Assembly: GCA_900548935.1 (NCBI GenBank)
Contig: URMR01000141.1
Coordinates: 1 to 5,007 of the forward strand
Source: an uncultured Collinsella sp.
GTDB lineage: Bacteria; Actinomycetota; Coriobacteriia; Coriobacteriales; Coriobacteriaceae
Direction of reading: 5' to 3'
Length of the DNA: 5,007 nt
The position numbers and the translations under genes are program-made. Shown here one piece after another: positions 1-4,960 of the stretch; position 1 is the first letter of the stretch, and each line of letters starts with the position of its first letter. The notes under the pieces were generated by a model. It made no database searches and was not told where the DNA came from. It was given only the letters and a program-made list of their open reading frames with translations.

Positions 1-3
1 TGT

Positions 4-101
4 AAACGACCCAGAGCGGCAATCTGACGTTCAATCGTCGGGCATGACCAGAAGGTCAATGCCCTCCTCTTTCACGTCACCTTGCTCGCTCTGGGTCGTT
101 T
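4..101. repeat. 98-bp nested inverted repeat (possible bidirectional terminator or structured RNA)
   Basis: Positions 4-18 (AAACGACCCAGAGCG) are a perfect 15-bp inverted match to 87-101. The pairing continues inward: GCAA at 19-22 with TTGC at 82-85 (one bulged base at 86), then TGACGT at 25-30 with ACGTCA at 74-79. After a 9x9 internal loop, GGGCATGACC at 40-49 pairs with 54-64 (one bulged A at 58) around the tetraloop AGAA. The element starts 34 bp beyond the stop codon of the nucleoid-associated protein gene, and its arms begin with AAA and end with TTT, as in bidirectional terminators. The long nested interior is unusual for a terminator, so a small mobile repeat or a structured RNA is also possible. 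The rest of 1-135 holds no gene I can support. Confidence 0.7.
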
Positions 102-135
102 TCGCTGACGTATGCTCGACCTGTAACGCAACAAC

Positions 136-1140
136 TTATCGATTCTCGATGCTGCCGATATTCTTGAGCTCGATGGAGATGAGGCCGTTGGGCTCGTTGA
201 CGAACTCAATGTACTCGGAGTTCGAGCCCATCTCGGCGGGGAAGCTGATCTCGATACCTGTGTCGGTACGAATCTTGTGATTGCGTACGGCCGCGCGTTC
301 GACCTGCTTGCGCTCCACGGGCACGCGCTCAGGCACCTTCTCCTCGGTCAGTGCCGCGCGCACGCTCTCCTTGATAACCGGTTCGTCCTCAAAGACCTCA
401 TCGACGATATCCCAAGGCGGCAGCTCCTCGTCATCCTCAACCTTCTCGGCAACGGCAGCCTTAACCTTAGCGAGCGCTACAGCCGTGTTGGCACCGTGCT
501 CCTCGGCGACTTCCTCGACCACACGCGTCACGGTGTCGATGACCTCCTTGCCCGATACGCCCGTGTCGCACTGCAGCAGGCCATCGGGGATAAGCATACG
601 GTCCTCGCCGGCAATCTTGCGCTTCTTGTCCACGTAGCCGATCTCCATGGTGCTTGCGCGCACGATGGCATAGCTCGGCACCTTTTGCGAGGGGTTCGGC
701 AGAATGGCGTAGTGGCGCGCGATGTCGTTGCGCACCTCCCCCTCCTCGCGGCCCACTTCGTGCATAAAAGCCTGCTTGGAGCCCAGCAGCATCACGGCAA
801 ACCAGCGGGCATCCTCATCGTCGTCAAAATCGGCCACGAGCACGTCGGTGGACTCGGCTTTCTCGGCTTTGGTGAGCTCGGAAGAGATAAACTCCGCAAT
901 CTGCTGCGACAGGTCCACGAACTCGCGCTCGCCAAAGAAATAGCCCTTGAGCTCGCCGCCAAACGCAGAGTTCTCGGCAAACGTGGCGCGTTTATTGTCG
1001 GCCGAGGTGCGTGCGCGGCGCAGATGCGTGGTTACGAAATTACGCACGGTACGACTTTCGATATCGAGCTCGCGCTGGCTCATGACGTTGACGGCAGAGT
1101 CAAAGTCCAGGATATGCAGAATCGCGTGATTGATTTTCAT
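136..1140 (-). CDS. 37-kDa nucleoid-associated protein (NdpA/YejK, NA37 family)
   Basis: This 334-residue protein resembles the NA37/NdpA (YejK) nucleoid-associated family, whose members are cytoplasmic and bind the nucleoid. The typical N-terminus MKINHAILHILDFDS is followed by the 'SQRELDIES' stretch. The family's helical and beta-rich core follows (about residues 30-200), with 'HYAILPNPSQKVPSYAIVR' near 143-161. A charged acidic/basic segment spans about 225-290, and the C-terminal domain near 289-327 contains 'TGIEISFPAEMGSNSEYIEF'. The length is normal for the family. I chose the ATG at 1140 over the one at 1149 because family members begin at MKIN; the upstream GGA is only a weak ribosome binding site for either. 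The gene lies alone, 111 bp after the hydrolase gene, with a possible -10 box of its own. Its precise role here is unknown. E. coli YejK binds DNA and has been linked to topoisomerase IV, but this is not shown for actinobacterial homologues. Confidence 0.88.
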   Translation of the reverse strand: MKINHAILHILDFDSAVNVMSQRELDIESRTVRNFVTTHLRRARTSADNKRATFAENSAFGGELKGYFFGEREFVDLSQQIAEFISSELTKAEKAESTDVLVADFDDDEDARWFAVMLLGSKQAFMHEVGREEGEVRNDIARHYAILPNPSQKVPSYAIVRASTMEIGYVDKKRKIAGEDRMLIPDGLLQCDTGVSGKEVIDTVTRVVEEVAEEHGANTAVALAKVKAAVAEKVEDDEELPPWDIVDEVFEDEPVIKESVRAALTEEKVPERVPVERKQVERAAVRNHKIRTDTGIEISFPAEMGSNSEYIEFVNEPNGLISIELKNIGSIENR

Positions 1141-1178
1141 ATACGGCATTCCGTTCTAGATCGATTTCGGCACGAACC

Positions 1179-1184
1179 AGTATA
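1179..1184 (-). promoter_or_regulatory. candidate -10 box for the nucleoid-associated protein gene
   Basis: The minus strand reads TATACT here, five of six matches to the sigma-70 -10 consensus, 38 bp upstream of the chosen ATG. This would give a leader of about 30 nt. No good -35 hexamer is present at 16-18 bp spacing because the upstream sequence is very GC-rich (GCGCCT at 17 bp), so the call rests on the -10 box and its position alone. Confidence 0.35.
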
Positions 1185-1215
1185 GCGGTCGAGCCCGCCC
1201 CAGGCGCATCGAAGA

Positions 1216-1248
1216 TTGGTGCATCGGGGACAGGTTGCTTTGCACCAA
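1216..1248. repeat. REP-like 30-bp repeat, copy A (with 8-bp terminal inverted repeats)
   Basis: TTGGTGCA at 1216-1223 is inverted at 1241-1248 (TGCACCAA), enclosing a 17-base centre. The 30-bp core at 1218-1247 matches copy B (2431-2460) at 26 of 30 positions, in the same orientation, with the same arm positions and the same loop length. It begins 3 bp after the stop codon of the DUF2974 gene. The size, extragenic position and palindromic ends resemble REP elements, which are often spread by REP-associated (Y1-type) transposases. No transposase lies in the window, so that origin is inference. Confidence 0.75.
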
Positions 1249-1251
1249 TGG

Positions 1252-2412
1252 CTAGCGCAGGAGCTCGGACTGCCAAGCCTCGAGCTGTTCTGCCAAACTC
1301 TTCCCGGCGGCGGGCATGTCGATCTGGGGTCGTTTGGGCAGCAGTGCGCATTTAAGGATTGCCACGATGGTCTGCGAGACAAAGCGTCGCGTATCCTTGT
1401 CAAACCCTTGCGCAGCCTGGAGCATCACGGGCAGGCTCTCGCGAAGATTCCCAGCGATATCCGCAAACCGCTCAGCACCCGTAGCCTCAAACACGGAGAA
1501 CAACGCATCTACAAAACGCTCGCGCTCGCTAGGCGAAACTGCAAGCAGCATCTCGCGAATGGAGCCATCAACGTATCGAGCACCGGCGGACAGGCGCTCA
1601 CAGTACACGAAGTCGCGGCCATCAACCACCCAGCTAAAGGGATTGTGCTGCAGCAGGCTGAACTCGGTGCTCTCAACGATGGCATAGTCCTCCTGCGTCT
1701 CGAACATCATGCCAAAGATCGACGACCGAGGTAGCGTCTTGTCGATTCGACCGGAAAGATCGGCAAAGGCGTTGCCGTTCAGAAACTCCTCGACGAAACC
1801 CGGACCATCATGGGAATACGCCCGTTCGATTCGCGCACGGGTGACATCGGAGCACATCGCCGCACCGTACACCGCAAGGTTTCCACCCTTGGAATGACCT
1901 CCGCACAAAAGCGGCCCGTCAATCGCATCCGCCGCCTCGTCCACATAACGCGCCGCGGATTCCTGAGCCGGCACAGGACACCGGAACGCCATGTTAAAGT
2001 CCTCTTTCCAGCCCACAATCGTACTGTCGGTCCCCCGGAAGGAAAGATAGCTAAACCCCGCCGGAAACCGGAACGCCATGGCTGCAAACTGCTCTGTCGC
2101 CACCACATCGCTCACGGCACGATAGCCGCAAACGTGCACGCCACGGTAGCGAGGGCTTGCTGCCACGGCCTCCAACAAGGCCCTGCTCCCCTCTGGATCC
2201 CACAAGTCGTCAATCATGTCCCGGTAGCACTCAGCACGCAGCAGCTCGCGTACGTCTAGGCCCTGCCAGTTCGTCAGCTCCGCCATATCACCCGGCAAAC
2301 GCAAATAGGACAACCACGCAAAGACGAGGCTATCCACCGCGCAGAACGGCCTCTCCTCAAACGGATCAAACGCCGTCTGGGCATAGGTTAAAAAATTAGG
2401 CGAATCCGACAT
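1252..2412 (-). CDS. DUF2974 / Mbeg1-like alpha/beta-hydrolase (putative serine hydrolase)
   Basis: This 386-residue protein has the marks of the DUF2974 (Mbeg1-like) alpha/beta-hydrolase group. The N-terminal part (1-65) carries 'FCAVDSLVFAWLSYLRLP'. A lipase-3-like FRGTD motif lies at 125-129 and the nucleophile elbow GHSKG at 172-176 (Ser174), followed by 'GNLAVYGA'. A 'HDGPGF' segment at 201-206 could hold the catalytic Asp (Asp202). His256 in 'QHNPFSW' is a possible third triad member; both assignments are inferred. No signal peptide or membrane segment is visible, so it is probably cytoplasmic. The substrate is unknown; an ester or lipid is the natural guess from the fold. The start is the first ATG in frame, preceded by GGGAGGG at unusually short spacing (core GGAG 4 nt away). 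The gene is bracketed by two copies of a 30-bp repeat and sits behind the lactate dehydrogenase terminator with little room for a promoter. TTA and AGG codons occur near the start, unlike the codon-optimised look of the dehydrogenase gene. Confidence 0.85.
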   Translation of the reverse strand: MSDSPNFLTYAQTAFDPFEERPFCAVDSLVFAWLSYLRLPGDMAELTNWQGLDVRELLRAECYRDMIDDLWDPEGSRALLEAVAASPRYRGVHVCGYRAVSDVVATEQFAAMAFRFPAGFSYLSFRGTDSTIVGWKEDFNMAFRCPVPAQESAARYVDEAADAIDGPLLCGGHSKGGNLAVYGAAMCSDVTRARIERAYSHDGPGFVEEFLNGNAFADLSGRIDKTLPRSSIFGMMFETQEDYAIVESTEFSLLQHNPFSWVVDGRDFVYCERLSAGARYVDGSIREMLLAVSPSERERFVDALFSVFEATGAERFADIAGNLRESLPVMLQAAQGFDKDTRRFVSQTIVAILKCALLPKRPQIDMPAAGKSLAEQLEAWQSELLR

Positions 2413-2430
2413 GGCCCTCCCATCAACTAC

Positions 2431-2460
2431 GGTGCATTGGGGTCAGGTTACCTTGCACCA
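2431..2460. repeat. REP-like 30-bp repeat, copy B (with 6-bp terminal inverted repeats)
   Basis: GGTGCA at 2431-2436 is inverted at 2454-2459 (TGCACC) around a 17-base centre. It matches copy A (1218-1247) at 26 of 30 positions; the differences are at repeat positions 8, 13, 20 and 22, all in the centre. It lies 18 bp upstream of the DUF2974 start codon. Its other end touches the T-tract of the lactate dehydrogenase terminator, so it fills almost the whole gap between terminator and ribosome binding site. Confidence 0.75.
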
Positions 2461-2495
2461 AAAAGGCGCCCGGATCACATGGATCCGGGCGCCTT
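2460..2495 (-). terminator. strong intrinsic terminator of the L-lactate dehydrogenase gene
   Basis: A perfect 14-bp stem, AAGGCGCCCGGATC at 2463-2476 paired with 2482-2495, closes a 5-base loop (2477-2481). On the minus strand it runs into TTTTT (A-run at 2460-2464 on the plus strand). It begins 31 bp past the dehydrogenase stop codon. The plus-strand exit side has no T-run, so it should act on minus-strand transcripts only. Confidence 0.92.
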
Positions 2496-2526
2496 CATTG
2501 TAGCCTGTTGCTCAAACGAGCCGCAT

Positions 2527-3477
2527 TTAGCAGGAGAAGTCGACGCTGTCGATGATGTCCTTGAGGGCCTTTGCGGAGGCGGTGAGCTCATGCTGCTCGT
2601 CATCGTTCAGCGGCACGGGGACGCGGCAGACAACGCCGTCGCGGCCAACGACGGTCGGCATGGAGATGGCCAGATCGGACAGGCCATACTCGCCCACCAT
2701 GAGCGAGGAGACAGGCAGAACGGTCTGCTCATCGCGCATGACGGCGGTGCAGATGCGCTTGACGGCCATGGCGACGCCGTAGTAGGTGGCGTGCTTCTTC
2801 TCGATGATGGTGTAGGCGGAGTTCTTGACGTCCTCGGCGATGCGCTTCTCGGCGGTCTCATGCTCCAGGTGGCCGTGAAGCTCGCAGAAGGTGTTCAGCG
2901 GAACGCCAGCAACCTGAGCGCTGGACCAAGCGACAAACTCGGAGTCGCCGTGCTCGCCCATGACATAGGCCTGGACATCGCGCGGGTCAACCTCGACGTG
3001 GGCACCAAGCATCTGCTGCAAGCGGCCGGTGTCGAGCACGGTGCCGGAACCGATGACGTGGCCCTCGGGCAGGCCGGACATCTTGATGGCGGCGTAGGTC
3101 AGAACATCAACCGGGTTGGAGACGATTAGCAGAATGCCGTCGAAGCCGGACTTCTTAATCTCGGGGATAATGGACTTAAAGATGTTTACGTTCTTGTTGA
3201 CCAGGTCCAGGCGGGTCTCACCGGGCTTCTGGGCAGCACCGGCGGTGACGACGATCATGGCGGCGTCGGCGACATCGGAGTAATCGCCGGCGTAGATCTT
3301 CATCGGCTCGGCAAACGTCATGCCGTGCGCGATATCCAGAGCCTCACCCTCGGCGCGGTTCTTGTCCACGTCGATGAGAACCATCTCGGAGAATAGACCA
3401 CTCTGCATCAACGCGAACGCCGACGACGAACCGACGAAACCGCAGCCGACAATAGCGACCTTCTTCTCGTTAACCAT
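2527..3477 (-). CDS. ldh: L-lactate dehydrogenase (NAD-dependent)
   Basis: This cytoplasmic enzyme reduces pyruvate to L-lactate and regenerates NAD+ in fermentation. The 316 residues match the family's usual length. The Rossmann motif GCGFVG is at 11-16, with Asp36 for the NAD ribose. The substrate-loop segment AQKPGETR at 82-89 carries Gln83 (Gln102 in classical numbering), which selects lactate dehydrogenase over malate dehydrogenase (Arg). Arg89 is the catalytic-loop arginine (Arg109). NPVD is at 121-124, 'LDTGR' at 148-152 gives Asp149 and Arg152 (Asp168, Arg171), and GEHGDSE at 174-180 holds the proton-relay His176 (His195). The start at 3477 is chosen because MVNEKKVAIVG leads straight into the Rossmann strand and GGGAG lies 6 nt upstream; an in-frame ATG at 3555 would add 26 atypical residues. 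Gln154 and Gln169 replace the Arg173/His188 pair that binds fructose-1,6-bisphosphate. The gene is monocistronic by layout, with a leader hairpin and a strong terminator. Confidence 0.95.
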   Translation of the reverse strand: MVNEKKVAIVGCGFVGSSSAFALMQSGLFSEMVLIDVDKNRAEGEALDIAHGMTFAEPMKIYAGDYSDVADAAMIVVTAGAAQKPGETRLDLVNKNVNIFKSIIPEIKKSGFDGILLIVSNPVDVLTYAAIKMSGLPEGHVIGSGTVLDTGRLQQMLGAHVEVDPRDVQAYVMGEHGDSEFVAWSSAQVAGVPLNTFCELHGHLEHETAEKRIAEDVKNSAYTIIEKKHATYYGVAMAVKRICTAVMRDEQTVLPVSSLMVGEYGLSDLAISMPTVVGRDGVVCRVPVPLNDDEQHELTASAKALKDIIDSVDFSC

Positions 3478-3507
3478 TTGAAACTCCCATCTCTCTCCAC
3501 AAACAAG

Positions 3508-3530
3508 CCGCCCGGGAACGACCCGAGCGG
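3508..3530 (-). promoter_or_regulatory. GC-rich hairpin in the leader of the lactate dehydrogenase gene
   Basis: On the minus strand CCGCTCGGG (3530-3522) pairs with CCCGGGCGG (3516-3508) around TCGTT: nine pairs including one U-G. The following sequence, CTTGTTTG, is T-rich but interrupted, and the GGGAG ribosome binding site lies about 20 nt further on. It could be a weak attenuator, an mRNA-stabilising 5' hairpin, or a roadblock; the sequence does not decide between these. Confidence 0.5.
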
Positions 3531-3566
3531 TTTGCCGTAATCCCAATACATCCAATCGGGACTTTG

Positions 3567-3572
3567 ATTATG
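3567..3572 (-). promoter_or_regulatory. candidate -10 box for the lactate dehydrogenase gene
   Basis: The minus strand reads CATAAT, five of six matches to the -10 consensus, in the most A+T-rich part of the window. It would start a leader of about 80 nt that includes the hairpin at 3508-3530. No convincing -35 hexamer stands at 16-18 bp, so this remains tentative. Confidence 0.28.
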
Positions 3573-3621
3573 CTCCTATTCGCAGCCAAAAATCGACCGT
3601 TTACCGAAATTGTTTGCAGGA

Positions 3622-3642
3622 TTCGTAAAATAACTGTACGAA
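3622..3642. promoter_or_regulatory. inverted repeat TTCGTA-N9-TACGAA upstream of ldh (possible operator)
   Basis: TTCGTA at 3622-3627 is perfectly inverted at 3637-3642 with a 9-bp A+T-rich spacer, and an overlapping smaller palindrome CGAAA-TCGG-TTTCG lies at 3639-3652. The position, about 50-75 bp upstream of the candidate -10 box, would suit an activator or a distal operator. It does not match the Rex consensus (TTGTGA-N6-TCACAA), the usual redox regulator of ldh genes. No regulator can be named. Confidence 0.3.
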
Positions 3643-3652
3643 ATCGGTTTCG

Positions 3653-3676
3653 AGCTATTGACGAGCCGAGATAGCT
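3653..3676 (-). repeat. small inverted repeat directly after the aminotransferase stop codon
   Basis: AGCTAT at 3653-3658 is inverted at 3671-3676 (ATAGCT), with a 12-base spacer, 2 bp past the TAG stop. The hairpin would be weak, and on the minus strand it is followed by CGAAACC, not a T-run. It is therefore not a convincing intrinsic terminator, although no better one follows the aminotransferase gene. Readthrough into ldh is possible. Confidence 0.3.
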
Positions 3677-3678
3677 TT

Positions 3679-4842
3679 CTAATACAGGCCCGCCTCACGA
3701 ATGGCCTCGACAGCCAAAGCGATCTGGTCGGGCGGCAGGACCAGCGCCATGCGCACATGCCCCTCGCCCGAAGGACCAAAGCTCGCGCCCGGCGTCACCA
3801 CAACGCCGGCCTTCTCCATGAGCTCCTCGCAAAACGCCATGGAATCGGTGCGGCCACCGGGAAGCTTGGCCCACACAAACATAGAGCCATGCGCGTTGGG
3901 ACGCTCCCAGCCCAGGCCCTCAAGACCGTCGCACAGGGCATCGCGGCGCTCCTGGTACTTCAGACGCTGCGCCTCGACCTCATCGCGCGGACCGTTCAGG
4001 CAGGCGATAGCAGCCTTCTGGATCGGGAAGAACATACCGAAGTCGATCTGGCCGCGCAGCTTGGCAAAGGCAGAGACCACGTCCTCGCGGCCGACCAAAA
4101 AGCCGATGCGGGCACCGGTGACGTTAAACGACTTGGAGAGCGAGAAGAACTCAACGCCTACCTCGAGCGCACCGGGATACTGCAAGAAGCTGCCGCCCGG
4201 CTCGCCGTCGAACACGATGTCGGAGTACGCGTTGTCATGAACGATCAACAGATCGTGCTCGCGGGCGAAAGCGATGATCTCCTCGTAGACCTCGGGCGTG
4301 CCCACCGAGCCGACCGGGTTCGCGGGCAGCGACACGATCATATACTTGGCACGATCGGCCACCTCGGGATCGATACCCGCCACATAGGGCAGGTAATTGT
4401 GCTCGGCAACCAGCGGATAGTACTCGAGCTTGGCATCGGCGATCTTGGCACCCGCCTCAAAGACCGGGTAGCACGGATCGGGAACCAGAATGGTGTCACC
4501 CGGATCGAGCAGGGCCAGGCCCAAATGGCCCACGCCCTCCTGCGTGCCGTTGCACGACTGCACCATGGACGGCGTAATACCCGAAACGCCAAAGCGGCGC
4601 TCATAGTAATCGCACACGGCTTGCTTGAGTTCGGGCAGGTCGCGCAGGGCATACTTCCACATCTCGGGATCTTGGGCTGCCTGCGTGAGCGCCTCGACCA
4701 CGTGGTCGTACGGCTTAAAGTCGGGCGTACCCACGCTCATGTTGTAAATGGTCTTGCCCCGAGCCTTCAGCGCGAGCAGTTTGTTGTTGAGCGAGGCGAA
4801 GACCTCCGCGCCAAAGCGGTCGAGACGCTGCGATGCCTGCAT
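3679..4842 (-). CDS. PLP-dependent aminotransferase, class I/II (AlaC/DapL-like)
   Basis: This fold-type I aminotransferase of 387 residues exchanges an amino group between an amino acid and a 2-oxoacid in the cytoplasm. Visible motifs are VGTPDF at 37-42, the phosphate-binding GTQEG at 99-103, NPVG at 175-178 (usually NPTG), and HDNAYSD at 202-208 with Asp203 for the pyridine nitrogen and Tyr206. SLSKSFNVTGARIGF at 234-248 has the Schiff-base Lys237 and phosphate-contacting Arg245. Arg364 in 'HVRMAL' should bind the substrate carboxylate. The 'GQIDFGMFFPIQKAA' segment resembles the alanine/LL-diaminopimelate aminotransferase group, so alanine-pyruvate or diaminopimelate chemistry is plausible but unproved. 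The start at 4842 is chosen because AAAGGTGG (4847-4854) is a good ribosome binding site and the family begins near this point. An in-frame ATG at 4932 would force translation through the hairpin at 4867-4892. A terminator-like hairpin lies in its leader. Confidence 0.9.
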   Translation of the reverse strand: MQASQRLDRFGAEVFASLNNKLLALKARGKTIYNMSVGTPDFKPYDHVVEALTQAAQDPEMWKYALRDLPELKQAVCDYYERRFGVSGITPSMVQSCNGTQEGVGHLGLALLDPGDTILVPDPCYPVFEAGAKIADAKLEYYPLVAEHNYLPYVAGIDPEVADRAKYMIVSLPANPVGSVGTPEVYEEIIAFAREHDLLIVHDNAYSDIVFDGEPGGSFLQYPGALEVGVEFFSLSKSFNVTGARIGFLVGREDVVSAFAKLRGQIDFGMFFPIQKAAIACLNGPRDEVEAQRLKYQERRDALCDGLEGLGWERPNAHGSMFVWAKLPGGRTDSMAFCEELMEKAGVVVTPGASFGPSGEGHVRMALVLPPDQIALAVEAIREAGLY

Positions 4843-4861
4843 GGTGCCACCTTTCGATATG

Positions 4862-4892
4862 AAAAACGCGGCGCTCCGACAAGAGCGCCGCG
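4862..4892 (-). terminator. intrinsic terminator in front of the aminotransferase gene (possible attenuator)
   Basis: CGCGGCGCTC at 4867-4876 pairs perfectly with 4883-4892 around a 6-base loop (CGACAA). On the minus strand the stem is followed by TTTTT (4862-4866). It lies 68 bp after the stop codon of the right-edge gene, where a terminator is expected, but it ends only 7 bp before the AAAGGTGG ribosome binding site of the aminotransferase. A promoter for that gene would have to lie upstream, so its own transcript would carry the terminator in its leader. Confidence 0.82.
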
Positions 4893-4960
4893 CGATACGG
4901 GCCATCAGATTGCAAAAGTGTAACGCTTGCAAACCCCGTATTGGTTCAATTTAGCCAACC

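Noticed and set aside
31..135. An open minus-strand stretch of 34 codons in frame with, and directly after, the TAA of the nucleoid-associated protein, ending in IDLLVMPDD. It could mean stop-codon readthrough or a small gene.
   Set aside because: The main protein already has a complete family-like C-terminus, the stretch has no ATG near its beginning and no ribosome binding site, and it overlaps the long inverted repeat, which explains the sequence better.
1216..2460. The two 30-bp repeats as a CRISPR array.
   Set aside because: There are only two copies, about 1.2 kb apart, with a whole gene between them and no regular spacers or cas genes.
2527..3477. Malate dehydrogenase instead of lactate dehydrogenase.
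   Set aside because: The specificity position in the substrate loop is Gln83 (Gln102 in classical numbering); malate dehydrogenases carry Arg there.
3478..3555. An upstream in-frame ATG at 3555 as the start of lactate dehydrogenase.
   Set aside because: It would add 26 residues not typical of the family and run through the leader hairpin. The ATG at 3477 has a well-placed GGGAG and leads directly into the Rossmann motif.
3658..3685. A promoter-like TTGACG-16 bp-TAATAC on the plus strand, which would drive antisense RNA through the aminotransferase gene.
   Set aside because: The -35 is good but the -10 matches only three of six positions, and there is no plus-strand gene to serve. Chance occurrence is likely.
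3658..4923. A 421-codon open frame on the plus strand, fully opposite the aminotransferase gene, and similar long plus-strand frames opposite the nucleoid-protein gene (277-1185) and ldh (2437-3129).
   Set aside because: Each is a mirror of a clearly identified minus-strand gene in G+C-rich DNA. The translations are low-complexity, rich in Arg, His, Leu and Gly, without recognisable motifs, and they run across terminators or repeats.
4917..4949. TTGAAC (4944-4949) and TACACT (4917-4922) on the minus strand as a promoter for the aminotransferase.
   Set aside because: The spacing is 21 bp, too long for a normal sigma-70 promoter, and no better -35 lies at 16-18 bp from the -10-like box.
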